Source: Planctomycetota bacterium
GTDB taxonomy: Bacteria; Planctomycetota; J058; JAJDCQ01
Length of the DNA stretch: 34,184 nucleotides
Reading direction: 5' to 3'
Assembly: GCA_029260755.1 (NCBI GenBank)
Contig: JAJDCQ010000166.1
Coordinates: forward strand, 1 to 34,184
A program made the translations under genes and the position numbers. Below are positions 16,726-24,345 of the stretch, one piece after another. Within the stretch, counting starts at the first letter, position 1. The number at the start of each line of letters is the position of its first letter. The notes below the pieces were generated by a model. It saw nothing but the letters and a program-made list of their open reading frames with translations, searched no databases and had not been told where the DNA came from.

Positions 16726-16761
16726 TGTCTCGACGAGACGCGGCGGGCGCGAGGCGAGACA
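16726..16761. promoter_or_regulatory. GAGACA-type boxes downstream of the sigma54 promoter
   Basis: TGTCTCGACGAGACG at 16726-16740 holds a GTCTCG-A-CGAGAC dyad. Another GAGACA at 16756-16761 overlaps the first base of the proposed ATG. Both lie downstream of the predicted transcription start, so they could mediate negative feedback if the box-binding protein acts there. Confidence 0.45.
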
Positions 16762-18446
16762 TGCGAGCCACCATGGACGAGCGCTCCGCCACCGAACGGA
16801 TGAAGGTCCTCCGGGACCGATTCATCGAGCGGCTCCCGGCGCGACTCGCCGACCTCGAGACGATCTGGGGACGGATCCCGCCCGAGGGCTGGATCGACGA
16901 GCGCGCCGAGCGCCTCGAGCGGATCGCTCACGGCCTCGCCGGCTCGGGCGGGACGTTCGATCTCCACGACCTGACCGAGCGGGCTCGCGTCCTCGAGTCG
17001 CTCATCGCCGAGGTCCGCTCCCGCGGAGAGCCGCCGGGCGAGGCCGAGCTCCGGGAGATCGAGGGATCGATCGGACGGCTCGGCGCCGCCGTCGAGGGAT
17101 CCGCCCCGTCGTTCGCCGACGTTCCGACCGAGGACATCGAGTGGGAACGCGACCCCCGTCCGGACGCGCGTCGCGACCGCCCCCGAGTGCTGATCGTCGA
17201 GGATGACGAGCTGCTCGCCGAGGTCCTCCGGGCCGTCCTGGAGGCGGCCGGGCTCGAGTGCCTCCGCGAGACCGACGGAGAGGCGGCGGTGCGCCGGGCG
17301 CGCGAGACGGTCCCCGACCTCATCCTCTTCGACGTCGACCTGCCGGGCGTCGACGGTTTCGAAGCGTTCCGGCGCGTCCGACGGATCGAGGCGCTCGGCC
17401 GGACGGCGGTCGTGTTCCTGACCGGGCGTCAGAACGAGACCGACCTCACCCACGCCTTCGACCTCGGGGCCGACGACTACCTGACCAAGCCGTTCGAGCC
17501 GCGGCTGGTCGCCGCCAAGGTCAAGGCGTTGCTCGCTCGCAAGCGCTCGACCCCGGCCGCCGGGTATCTGCCCCCCGGCTTCGTCCTCGACGGCCGCTAC
17601 CGGATCCTCCGCACCCTCGGCCGCGGCGGCATGGGCGTCGTCTACCTCGCGCAGCACGAGCAGCTCGGGACCGAGTGCGCGATCAAGGTCCTTCGCGACG
17701 AGGCGGAGACGGGGCGGGCTCGGTTCGAGCGCGAGGTGCGCCTGCTCGCCGGCCTTCGCCATCGCCACGTCGTCGCCGTTCACGACGCGGGGCTGGTCGA
17801 CGGCCTCCGGTACTACGTGATGGACGCCCTCCCGGGGCCCTCGCTCTCGGACCGACTCGCCACTCGAGGGAGGCTCGCCGCCGACGATGCCCTCGAGATC
17901 ATCGCCAAGATCGCCGACGCGCTCGCCGTCGCCCACCGGCGCGGCATCCTTCACCGGGACATCAAGCCCGAGAACATCCTCTTCGACGCCGAGGGCGAGC
18001 CGGTCCTGGCCGACTTCGGCGTGAGCCTCGACCTCGGCGCGTCGACGCGGCTCACCGCCGAGGAGTTCATCGTCGGCACGCTCCGTTACCTCTCGCCCGA
18101 GCAGGCCCGGGGCTCGGTCGACCTCGACGGACGGTGCGATGTCTACGCGCTCGGCGTCGTCCTCTTCGAGATGCTCACCGGCCGGACACCCTTTCACGAT
18201 CGCGTCGAGAACGCGGCGATCCTGGAGATCAGTCGGACGACGCCGCCGTCTCCGAGGACGCTCGTCCCCGACCTCCCCGACGCGGTCGAGTCGATCTGCC
18301 GATCGGCGCTCGCGGTCGACCGAGCGGACCGGATTCGAACGGCCGACCAGCTCGCCGATGCTTGCCGACGCGCCCTCGCCCCCGCCGAGGCGCCCGAAAC
18401 GAGCCCGCCCACGAGCGGACCAGACACCGACGGGAGTCCTTCATGA
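16761..18446 (+). CDS. HPt-receiver-Ser/Thr kinase fusion protein
   Basis: Predicted protein of 561 residues, soluble. HPt domain at about 15-110 with the phospho-accepting motif AHGLAGSGGTF (H57; the usual Lys after Leu is Ala). Receiver at about 141-260 with EDD (147-149), D191 (FDVDLPG) and K243. PknB-type kinase at about 275-540 with GRGGMGVVY (287-295), K309, HRDIKPEN (398-405), DFG 418-420 and SPEQ in place of APEQ, so it is probably active. The fusion would let a His-Asp phosphorelay control Ser/Thr phosphorylation. ATG 16761 is used; ATG 16773 is as likely, and no strong Shine-Dalgarno sequence is seen. A strong sigma54-type promoter and GAGACA boxes precede it. Its stop codon overlaps the next start (ATGA), so the FHA pseudokinase is translationally coupled. 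Confidence 0.92.
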   Translation: MRATMDERSATERMKVLRDRFIERLPARLADLETIWGRIPPEGWIDERAERLERIAHGLAGSGGTFDLHDLTERARVLESLIAEVRSRGEPPGEAELREIEGSIGRLGAAVEGSAPSFADVPTEDIEWERDPRPDARRDRPRVLIVEDDELLAEVLRAVLEAAGLECLRETDGEAAVRRARETVPDLILFDVDLPGVDGFEAFRRVRRIEALGRTAVVFLTGRQNETDLTHAFDLGADDYLTKPFEPRLVAAKVKALLARKRSTPAAGYLPPGFVLDGRYRILRTLGRGGMGVVYLAQHEQLGTECAIKVLRDEAETGRARFEREVRLLAGLRHRHVVAVHDAGLVDGLRYYVMDALPGPSLSDRLATRGRLAADDALEIIAKIADALAVAHRRGILHRDIKPENILFDAEGEPVLADFGVSLDLGASTRLTAEEFIVGTLRYLSPEQARGSVDLDGRCDVYALGVVLFEMLTGRTPFHDRVENAAILEISRTTPPSPRTLVPDLPDAVESICRSALAVDRADRIRTADQLADACRRALAPAEAPETSPPTSGPDTDGSPS

Positions 18447-20047
18447 GCGTGTTCCTCAAGCTTCTCGGCCCCCAGAGCGTCAGCCTCAGGATCGGCGAGG
18501 GCCAACGGGTCACGATCGGACGCTCTCCCAAGGCGGACCTCAGCCTCGAGGACAGCCTCGTCTCGCGCCAGCACTGTGAGGTCGAGGCGATCGGCGGCGG
18601 GGCGCTTCGAATCCGCGACCTGGCGAGCCGTAACGGGACGGAGCTCAACGGGTCGCCGGTCCGCGGCGCCGCGGTGGCCCGCGACGGCGATCAGATTCGG
18701 GTCGGCCGGGCCAGCCTCCTCGTCGACGTCGCCCGCGCCCGCCCCGGGAAGCTCTCGGGCGCCGGGACCGCGCGGCTCAAGGGAAGCAAGGGTCCCCTGG
18801 CCGACGGCGGCTTCCTCCCGGCCTTGCCCGGCTACGAGGTGGTCGAGCTCCTCGCCGAGGGTCGGTCGTCCTTCCTCTACCGCGCGATCCGCGAGGCGAA
18901 CGACGACGAGGTCGCGATCAAGCTCCTGAAGCCCGGGGCGGAAGAGTCGACGGCGACCCGGTTCCTCCGAGGCGCCGAGACGCTCGCCCTCCTCGACCAC
19001 CCGAACCTCGTCCGGATCATCGACGCGAACGATGCCGCCCCGTACCGCTACTACGTCATGCCTCTCCTCCGAGGAGCCACCCTCGAGGATGCGTTGCGCG
19101 AGCGCCCCCTCGGCCCACGCGAGACCCTCTCGCTGGGGATCCAGGTCGCGCGCGCGCTGCGCCTCGTCCACGGTCACGGCCTCGTTCACCGCGACCTGAA
19201 CCCGACGAACGTGATGCTGATGCAGGGCGGGATCACCAAGCTCGTCGGCTTCTCCTTCGTCAAGGACCTCGGCTCGGACGACGGGCGGTTGACGAAGCTC
19301 GGCGACGCGATCGGGGAGACCGCGTTCATCCCTCCGGAGCAGGCGCGCGATCCCCGCTCGGTCGACCCCCGGAGCGACGTCTACTCCCTCGGCGCCGTGC
19401 TCTTCTTCGCCGCGTCGGGGCGACCGCCGTTCGAAGGCAAGGGCCTCGCATGCTTCCGCAAGGTGCTCTCCGAGCCGGCGCCGAGCCTCCACGAGATCGT
19501 CCCGGACGCGCCGAAGCTCCTCGACGCGATCGTCGCCGAGTGCCTCGACAAGGACCCCGAGAACCGCTTCTCGTCGTCGGAGGCGCTCGAGACGGCGCTC
19601 CATCACGCCCTCCTCGAGACGTGCCGGCCGGCGCCCGTGGCCGCCACGGTCGCCGGCGACGATGGCGGCTCGATCACGAGCACCCACGCCCGCCTCCCCG
19701 CGATCGCGCCGGCGAGCGCCCTCGGCGGCGGCTTCCACGGCCTCGAGCTCGTGGAGATCGTGCAGTTCCTCGAGCTCCACCGGAAGACCGGCCGACTCGA
19801 TGTGAGCTCGTCCGGCGCGACGGGCGCGGTGTTCCTCCGAGAGGGCCTCATCGTCTCCGCGACTGCCGAGACCGAGATCGGGGCAACTCGAGACGAGCCG
19901 GCGGCCCGATGCCTCGTCGGCGCGACGGAGGGGACCTTCGCCTTCGAGGCGCTCGACAGGGTCGACCCGAACGGGATCTCGATCCGCCCGTCGAGCCTCG
20001 CCCTCGAGGTGATGCGCACCCGCGATGAGGCCGAGTCGATCCGCTGA
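18443..20047 (+). CDS. FHA-pseudokinase-DUF4388 protein
   Basis: Predicted protein of 534 residues. FHA domain (about 1-98) with GRSPKADL, SRQH (41-44) and SRNGT (62-66), fit to bind phosphothreonine. Kinase-like domain (about 130-395): the glycine loop is replaced (LLAEGRSSFLY), the ATP Lys survives (VAIKLL, K160), the catalytic loop is HRDLNPTN (Lys to Asn), and the DFG motif is GFS (269-271), so the magnesium-binding Asp is gone. Catalysis is unlikely. The C-terminal DUF4388/PATAN-type domain (about 430-505, LVEIVQFLELHRKTGRL) is common in signalling adaptors. The ATG overlaps the upstream stop and has GGGAG at 18432-18436. I infer a scaffold that docks on a phosphorylated partner, plausibly the kinase encoded just upstream. 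Confidence 0.9.
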   Translation: MSVFLKLLGPQSVSLRIGEGQRVTIGRSPKADLSLEDSLVSRQHCEVEAIGGGALRIRDLASRNGTELNGSPVRGAAVARDGDQIRVGRASLLVDVARARPGKLSGAGTARLKGSKGPLADGGFLPALPGYEVVELLAEGRSSFLYRAIREANDDEVAIKLLKPGAEESTATRFLRGAETLALLDHPNLVRIIDANDAAPYRYYVMPLLRGATLEDALRERPLGPRETLSLGIQVARALRLVHGHGLVHRDLNPTNVMLMQGGITKLVGFSFVKDLGSDDGRLTKLGDAIGETAFIPPEQARDPRSVDPRSDVYSLGAVLFFAASGRPPFEGKGLACFRKVLSEPAPSLHEIVPDAPKLLDAIVAECLDKDPENRFSSSEALETALHHALLETCRPAPVAATVAGDDGGSITSTHARLPAIAPASALGGGFHGLELVEIVQFLELHRKTGRLDVSSSGATGAVFLREGLIVSATAETEIGATRDEPAARCLVGATEGTFAFEALDRVDPNGISIRPSSLALEVMRTRDEAESIR

Positions 20048-20133
20048 CGCGTCCTTTCACCGAGACCGAACGTCGTCTCGCGAGCCGGTCACCGGCGGGA
20101 CAGCTCCGACCGGCGCGGCGCGATGACGTCCGC

Positions 20134-20167
20134 TGTCTCGCGTCCCGAGACGAGACACGTCGAGACA
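20134..20167. promoter_or_regulatory. GAGACA box cluster B
   Basis: TGTCTC at 20134-20139 and GAGACA at 20152-20157 and 20162-20167, with a near-match GAGACG at 20147-20152. Starts are 18 and 10 bases apart. The cluster is about 75-100 bases upstream of the -24 element at 20235. A further GAGACA at 20263-20268 lies at the predicted transcription start. The rest of the 20048-20322 spacer shows no gene. Confidence 0.65.
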
Positions 20168-20234
20168 GTCCGGGGCCCCAGAGGGCGTGACCCCAAACCG
20201 CTCGAGAGTGGAGGCTTGATCTCGCAGGCTCCGT

Positions 20235-20251
20235 TTGGAACGTCGGTTGCG
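20235..20251 (+). promoter_or_regulatory. Sigma54-type promoter upstream of the HPt-GGDEF gene
   Basis: TTGGAACGTCGGTTGCG keeps the invariant GG (20237-20238), GC (20249-20250), exact spacing and TTGC of the -12 element. Deviations are the C after GG, the R position and the last W. Predicted start near 20262, about 60 bases before ATG 20323. Confidence 0.7.
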
Positions 20252-20322
20252 ACTGATCCTCCGAGACACGAGCTGATGTCCGCGGGTCGACCGTCCGTCA
20301 AGCGAAGAAAGCGGCGAGAACC

Positions 20323-21993
20323 ATGCCCGGAACGACGAGGCCACCGACGCGAGAGCGGCTCCGAGGCAAGCTCGACGAGCTCCGGGACTCCTATGCGCGG
20401 AGCCTCCCCGACAAGCTCGCATCGGTCCAGCGCGCGGCCGAAGCGATCGTCCGCCGCGACGGGTCACCCGAGAACGTTCACGAGCTCCGCCACGTCGCCC
20501 ACGGCCTCGCCGGCTCCGGCTCGACGTTCGGCTTTCCCGGAGTCAGCGAGGTCGCCCGGGAGCTCGAGCTGCTCGCGGACACGATCCTCGCTCGCTCCGA
20601 GGCGACCCCCGGCCCGCGAGAGATCACCGCGCTCCACGAGCACGTCGAGGCGCTCCGTCTCGCGGCCGCGGAGCCCGCTCGTCGCGAGCGGCTGGCCCTG
20701 CCCGACGCGGAGCGTGCGGTCCGAGCATCGTCGCACGGACCGAGGCTGATCTACCTCGTCGAGGACGATCCGCTCGTCGCCGAGAAGATCACCGGCGAGC
20801 TCGAGCACTTCGGCTACGCCGTGCAGACCTTCGATGGCACCGGCCGCGTGCTCGAGGCGCTCGAGCAGGTCCGACCCGCCGCGATCATCGCCGACGTCAT
20901 GTTCCCCGAGGGTGAGCTCGCCGGCCCCGCGCTGGTGACGCGGATCCGCGAGTCGCTCGAGCGCGAGCCTCCCCCCGTCCTCTTCGTGTCCGCGCGCTCG
21001 GACCTCCGAGCGCGCATCGAGGCGATCCGGGCCGGCGGCCGGGCCTACCTCACCAAGCCGCTCGACCCCGTCGCTCTCGTCGACAAGCTCGACGCGATCA
21101 CCGCACCGGTCACCGCCGAGCCGATCCGCACCCTCGTGGTCGACCGCGCCGAAGGTCAGCGCATCGCCGCGACGCTCGAGGCTGCCGGGATGCTCGCCGA
21201 GTCGATCGACGACCCGTCGCACATGACCCGCATGCTCGCCGAGCTCGCGCCCGACATCGTCCTGATCGACGATGGCATCGAGGGCTTCGCCGCCGAGGAG
21301 CTCGCCCGGGTGATCCACCAGCACGAGGGCCTCGTCGGCGTCCCCGTCATCTTCCTGGTGGAGGAGAGCGAGGCGCTCCGACGCGCGACGAGGCTCCCCG
21401 TCGGCGCCGACGGCCTGATCATCCGGACGACCGACGACGACGATCTGATCGAGTCGGTCCGACGTCGCGTCGAGCACTCACGGACGTTGCGACTCCGGCT
21501 GGTGCGCGACTCGCTGACCGGTCTCCTCAACCACGCCGCGATCATGGAGCGCCTCTCGTCGGAGACCCTCCGGGCGAAGCGGCAGGGCGCGCCGCTGACC
21601 CTCGCCGTGATCGACCTCGACGAGTTCAAGCAGGTGAACGATCGGTTCGGCCACCTCGTCGGCGACCGCGTCCTCAAGAGCGTCGCGCGCCTCCTGCGCG
21701 AACGCCTGCGGTGCACCGACTCGATCGGCCGCCACGGCGGCGACGAGCTCGCGATCGTGATGCCGGAGACGAGCGGCGTGAGCGCGGCGCGCGTCCTCGA
21801 GGGGATCCGGATCTCGCTCGCCCGGACCTCGTTCCGCGCGGGTGAGGAGAGGTTCTCGGTCACCGCGAGCGTCGGGATCGCGGTCCTGCCGCCCGCAAAG
21901 AGCCCGGTCGAGCTCCTCCGCGCCGCCGACGCGGCGCTCTATCAGGCGAAGGAGAACGGCCGCGACCGGATCGTCGTCGCGGCGAAGCGGTAG
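20323..21993 (+). CDS. HPt-receiver-receiver-GGDEF protein (diguanylate cyclase type)
   Basis: Predicted protein of 556 residues. HPt domain (about 15-115) with AHGLAGSGSTF (H60), very like the HPt of the upstream kinase. Receiver 1 (about 140-260) has EDD (147-149), D191 and K245. A second receiver-like domain (about 268-385) keeps DD (316-317) but has a reduced acidic pocket (VVDRA) and Arg where the conserved Lys is expected, so it is probably not phosphorylated. The GGDEF domain (about 395-553) has DSLTGLLN, DLDEFKQVND, GGDEL (472-476) as signature and an RCTD I-site (463-466) five residues before it. Synthesis of cyclic di-GMP with product inhibition is therefore plausible; the Phe-to-Leu change in the signature is unusual. 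Sigma54-type promoter and GAGACA boxes precede it. Confidence 0.92.
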   Translation: MPGTTRPPTRERLRGKLDELRDSYARSLPDKLASVQRAAEAIVRRDGSPENVHELRHVAHGLAGSGSTFGFPGVSEVARELELLADTILARSEATPGPREITALHEHVEALRLAAAEPARRERLALPDAERAVRASSHGPRLIYLVEDDPLVAEKITGELEHFGYAVQTFDGTGRVLEALEQVRPAAIIADVMFPEGELAGPALVTRIRESLEREPPPVLFVSARSDLRARIEAIRAGGRAYLTKPLDPVALVDKLDAITAPVTAEPIRTLVVDRAEGQRIAATLEAAGMLAESIDDPSHMTRMLAELAPDIVLIDDGIEGFAAEELARVIHQHEGLVGVPVIFLVEESEALRRATRLPVGADGLIIRTTDDDDLIESVRRRVEHSRTLRLRLVRDSLTGLLNHAAIMERLSSETLRAKRQGAPLTLAVIDLDEFKQVNDRFGHLVGDRVLKSVARLLRERLRCTDSIGRHGGDELAIVMPETSGVSAARVLEGIRISLARTSFRAGEERFSVTASVGIAVLPPAKSPVELLRAADAALYQAKENGRDRIVVAAKR

Positions 21994-22071
21994 CCCCATG
22001 ACGCCGAACCGATTCAGCTCCGGAGCCACCATCACGGGATCGCGTCCGGATCACCCCACGCCTGCTTGGAG

Positions 22072-22100
22072 TTTACGTCGATGTCCGCCGAAGCTATCGT
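22072..22100 (+). promoter_or_regulatory. Possible housekeeping-type promoter for the sigma54 activator gene
   Basis: TTTACG (22072-22077), a 17-base spacer and TATCGT (22095-22100) each match the sigma70 consensus at four of six positions. It would start transcription upstream of ATG 22132 or 22171. No GAGACA box was seen in this 177-base spacer, unlike the neighbouring spacers. Confidence 0.3.
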
Positions 22101-22170
22101 GGGTGCCGCACGGCCCCGGACGGGCGCCTCGATGACCTCGACGCCGCCGACGCCGCCGAAGGCTCACGCC

Positions 22171-23925
22171 ATGAAGACCCTCGTCGTCGAAGACGATCCC
22201 TTCATCCGTCAGCTCCTCGAGGAGATCCTCCGCGACCGGGGTCACGACCCGACCGTCTGCGAGGATGCCGAGAGCGCCTGGGAGGCCTACCAGGCCGAGC
22301 CCTACCCGCTCGTGCTTCTCGACTGGCTCCTCGACGGGATGGACGGCCTCGAGCTCTGCCGTCGGATGCGCGCCTCACCCCAGGGAGAGCGCAGCGCGAT
22401 CGTGATGGTCACGGTCAAGGACGGTCCGCAGGACCTGAAGGCCTGCCTCGAGGCCGGGGCCGACGACTACCTCAAGAAGCCGATCGACATCGAGCTGCTC
22501 AGCGTCCGGCTGTCGATCGCGGAGCGCGCCGTCGAGCAACGACAGAAGCGAAGCGAGGCCGAGGCGCGCGTCGCGGAGGTGGTCGAGGAGCTCCGGCGAA
22601 GCCGTGACGACGTCCTCGCCATCCTGGACGAGCTCCGCATCGGCTCGGTGATCGCGAACGAGGCGGGCGGCGTCGCGTTCGTCAGCAAGACCGCGCAGGC
22701 GATCCTCGGACGTCGAAGCGACGACGTCCACGGCTCTCCCTGGGACGAGGCGCTTCCCCTCGAGGCCGACGCCGTCTCGGAGATCCGAGCCATGGCCGCG
22801 CGCGACGGCCGGGATCGGTCGAAGGTGACCGTTCGCTACGATGCTCCCGGGCGCCGCGGCGCCTCGCTCGAGGTGGAGATCCGGGACGACCCGCGCGACG
22901 CGCGCCGCAAGATCTTCCTCCTCTACGACGTCACCGAGGTTCAGGAGCTGCGCCGCGCCCTCGACGAGCGCTCCAGCTTCCAGGACATGGTCGGCCGGAG
23001 TCAGCCGATCCGACAGGTCTTCGAGCAGATCCAGCAGGTGGCGTCGGTCGACTCGACCGTCCTGATCGAAGGCGACACCGGCACGGGCAAGGAGCTCGTC
23101 GCCCGTGCGATCCACGACTGCAGCCACCGGAGCGACGGGCCGTTCATCCCGGTCAACTGCGCCGGGTTGACCGAGAGCGTCCTCGCGAGCCAGCTCTTCG
23201 GGCACAAGCGCGGCGCGTTCACCGGCGCCGTCGCCGACCACGAGGGCCTCTTCGAGGCGGCGAGCGGGGGGACACTCTTCCTCGACGAGATCGGCGACAT
23301 TCCGCCGTCGGTCCAGACGAGCCTGCTCCGCTTCCTTCAAGAGCGAGAGATCACTCGCCTCGGCGAGTCGAAGCCTCGCAAGGTGAACGTCCGCGTCCTC
23401 TGCGCGACCCACCGGGACCTCGCGGTGGAGGCGGAGAAGGGGAGCTTCCGCCAGGATCTCCTCTACCGGATTCGCGTCGCACGGATCCAGCTCCCGGCGC
23501 TCGCCCAGCGGCGGGAGGACATCCCTCTCCTCGCCGGAGCGTTCCTGGGGCAGCTCGCCGCCGAGACCGGAAAGGACGTCCGCGAGGTGAGCCACGGCGC
23601 GATGCGGCTGCTCATGGACTACGGCTGGCCGGGCAATGTCCGCGAGCTCCGGAGCGCGATCGAGTGCGCCGTGATCCGGTGCCGGGGTCGGGAGATTCAG
23701 GTCGACGACCTTCCGCCGGAGGTGGCGCAGCCCGCCGCCCGGCCCTCGCCCCGGTTCGCGCTTCCGCGGAGCGGCCCCCCCGACCCCGAGGCCGAGAGGA
23801 GCCGAATCCTGGCTGCCCTCGAGAGCGCTGGCGGGAACCGGAGCCGCGCCGCGAAGCTCCTCGGGATGAGCCGGGCGACGTTCTACCGCCGGCTCGACAA
23901 CCTCGACATCGTCCTCGACGGCTGA
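22171..23925 (+). CDS. NtrC-type sigma54-dependent response regulator
   Basis: Predicted protein of 584 residues. Receiver (about 1-120) with EDD (7-9), D51 and K103. A central PAS-like segment (about 140-260, VIANEAGGVAFVSKTAQAIL) is unusual for plain NtrC proteins. AAA+ sigma54-interaction domain (about 273-510) with Walker A GDTGTGKE (301-308), intact GAFTGA (348-353) and Walker B GTLFLDEIGD (367-376). C-terminal Fis-type helix-turn-helix (about 543-580, NRSRAAKLLGMSRATFYRRL). It should activate sigma54 promoters from upstream sites. ATG 22171 begins the receiver exactly and has GAAGG eight bases before it; ATG 22132 is an alternative. It is the only sigma54 activator in the window and the obvious candidate for the GAGACA-box promoters around it. 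Its stop is 22 bases from the convergent receiver gene. Confidence 0.94.
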   Translation: MKTLVVEDDPFIRQLLEEILRDRGHDPTVCEDAESAWEAYQAEPYPLVLLDWLLDGMDGLELCRRMRASPQGERSAIVMVTVKDGPQDLKACLEAGADDYLKKPIDIELLSVRLSIAERAVEQRQKRSEAEARVAEVVEELRRSRDDVLAILDELRIGSVIANEAGGVAFVSKTAQAILGRRSDDVHGSPWDEALPLEADAVSEIRAMAARDGRDRSKVTVRYDAPGRRGASLEVEIRDDPRDARRKIFLLYDVTEVQELRRALDERSSFQDMVGRSQPIRQVFEQIQQVASVDSTVLIEGDTGTGKELVARAIHDCSHRSDGPFIPVNCAGLTESVLASQLFGHKRGAFTGAVADHEGLFEAASGGTLFLDEIGDIPPSVQTSLLRFLQEREITRLGESKPRKVNVRVLCATHRDLAVEAEKGSFRQDLLYRIRVARIQLPALAQRREDIPLLAGAFLGQLAAETGKDVREVSHGAMRLLMDYGWPGNVRELRSAIECAVIRCRGREIQVDDLPPEVAQPAARPSPRFALPRSGPPDPEAERSRILAALESAGGNRSRAAKLLGMSRATFYRRLDNLDIVLDG

Positions 23926-23947
23926 GCCGACGCGGGCGAGGGCGTCC

Positions 23948-24343
23948 TCAAGCCTCGGCCTGAACGCGGCCCCAGATCGCCCGGACCCGGTCCGAGAGGG
24001 TCATCGGGTCGAACGGCTTGGAGATGACGTCGACGGCCCCGAGGTCCCGATAGCCTTGGACCTCGTGGGGCTGCACCTTCGCCGTCATGAAGACGACCGG
24101 CACGGCTCGCGTCTCGTCCAGCTCGCGGAGCTTCGCGAACGTGGTCGGACCGTCCATCCCGGGCATCATCGCATCGAGGAGGATGAGCTGCGGCCCCCAG
24201 ACCGGCGCCTCGGCGAGGGCGCTCTCCCCGCCCCCGCAGACCTTGACGTCGAAGCCGCCGACGGCCTCGAGGGCCATCTTGACGACCTCCTGGATGTCGA
24301 CCTCGTCCTCGACGTAGAGAATCTTGCGAAGCTCCTCGACCAT
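23948..24343 (-). CDS. Stand-alone receiver protein (CheY-like)
   Basis: Predicted protein of 131 residues that is almost entirely one receiver domain: VEDE near residue 12, phospho-acceptor Asp in ILLDAMMPGMDG, TA motif in FMTAK and the conserved Lys in ISKPFDP. No output domain follows, so it would act by protein contact or as a phosphate shuttle or sink. The start is ATG 24343, set by a perfect GGAGGTGACC just before it; this Shine-Dalgarno sequence overlaps the end of the hybrid kinase gene, whose stop codon is two bases upstream of the ATG. The two genes are thus translationally linked, which makes the hybrid kinase the likely partner. It converges with the sigma54 activator gene. Confidence 0.93.
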   Translation of the reverse strand: MVEELRKILYVEDEVDIQEVVKMALEAVGGFDVKVCGGGESALAEAPVWGPQLILLDAMMPGMDGPTTFAKLRELDETRAVPVVFMTAKVQPHEVQGYRDLGAVDVISKPFDPMTLSDRVRAIWGRVQAEA

Positions 24344-24345
24344 GG

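Noticed and set aside
18443..20047. Calling the FHA protein an active Ser/Thr kinase
   Set aside because: The DFG Asp is Gly, HRDLK is HRDLN and the glycine loop is absent.
22048..22061. A sigma54 promoter before the NtrC-type gene
   Set aside because: GG and GC have the right spacing but the -12 region is ACGCC and the -24 region lacks GGCAC; chance GG/GC pairs are common at this G+C content.
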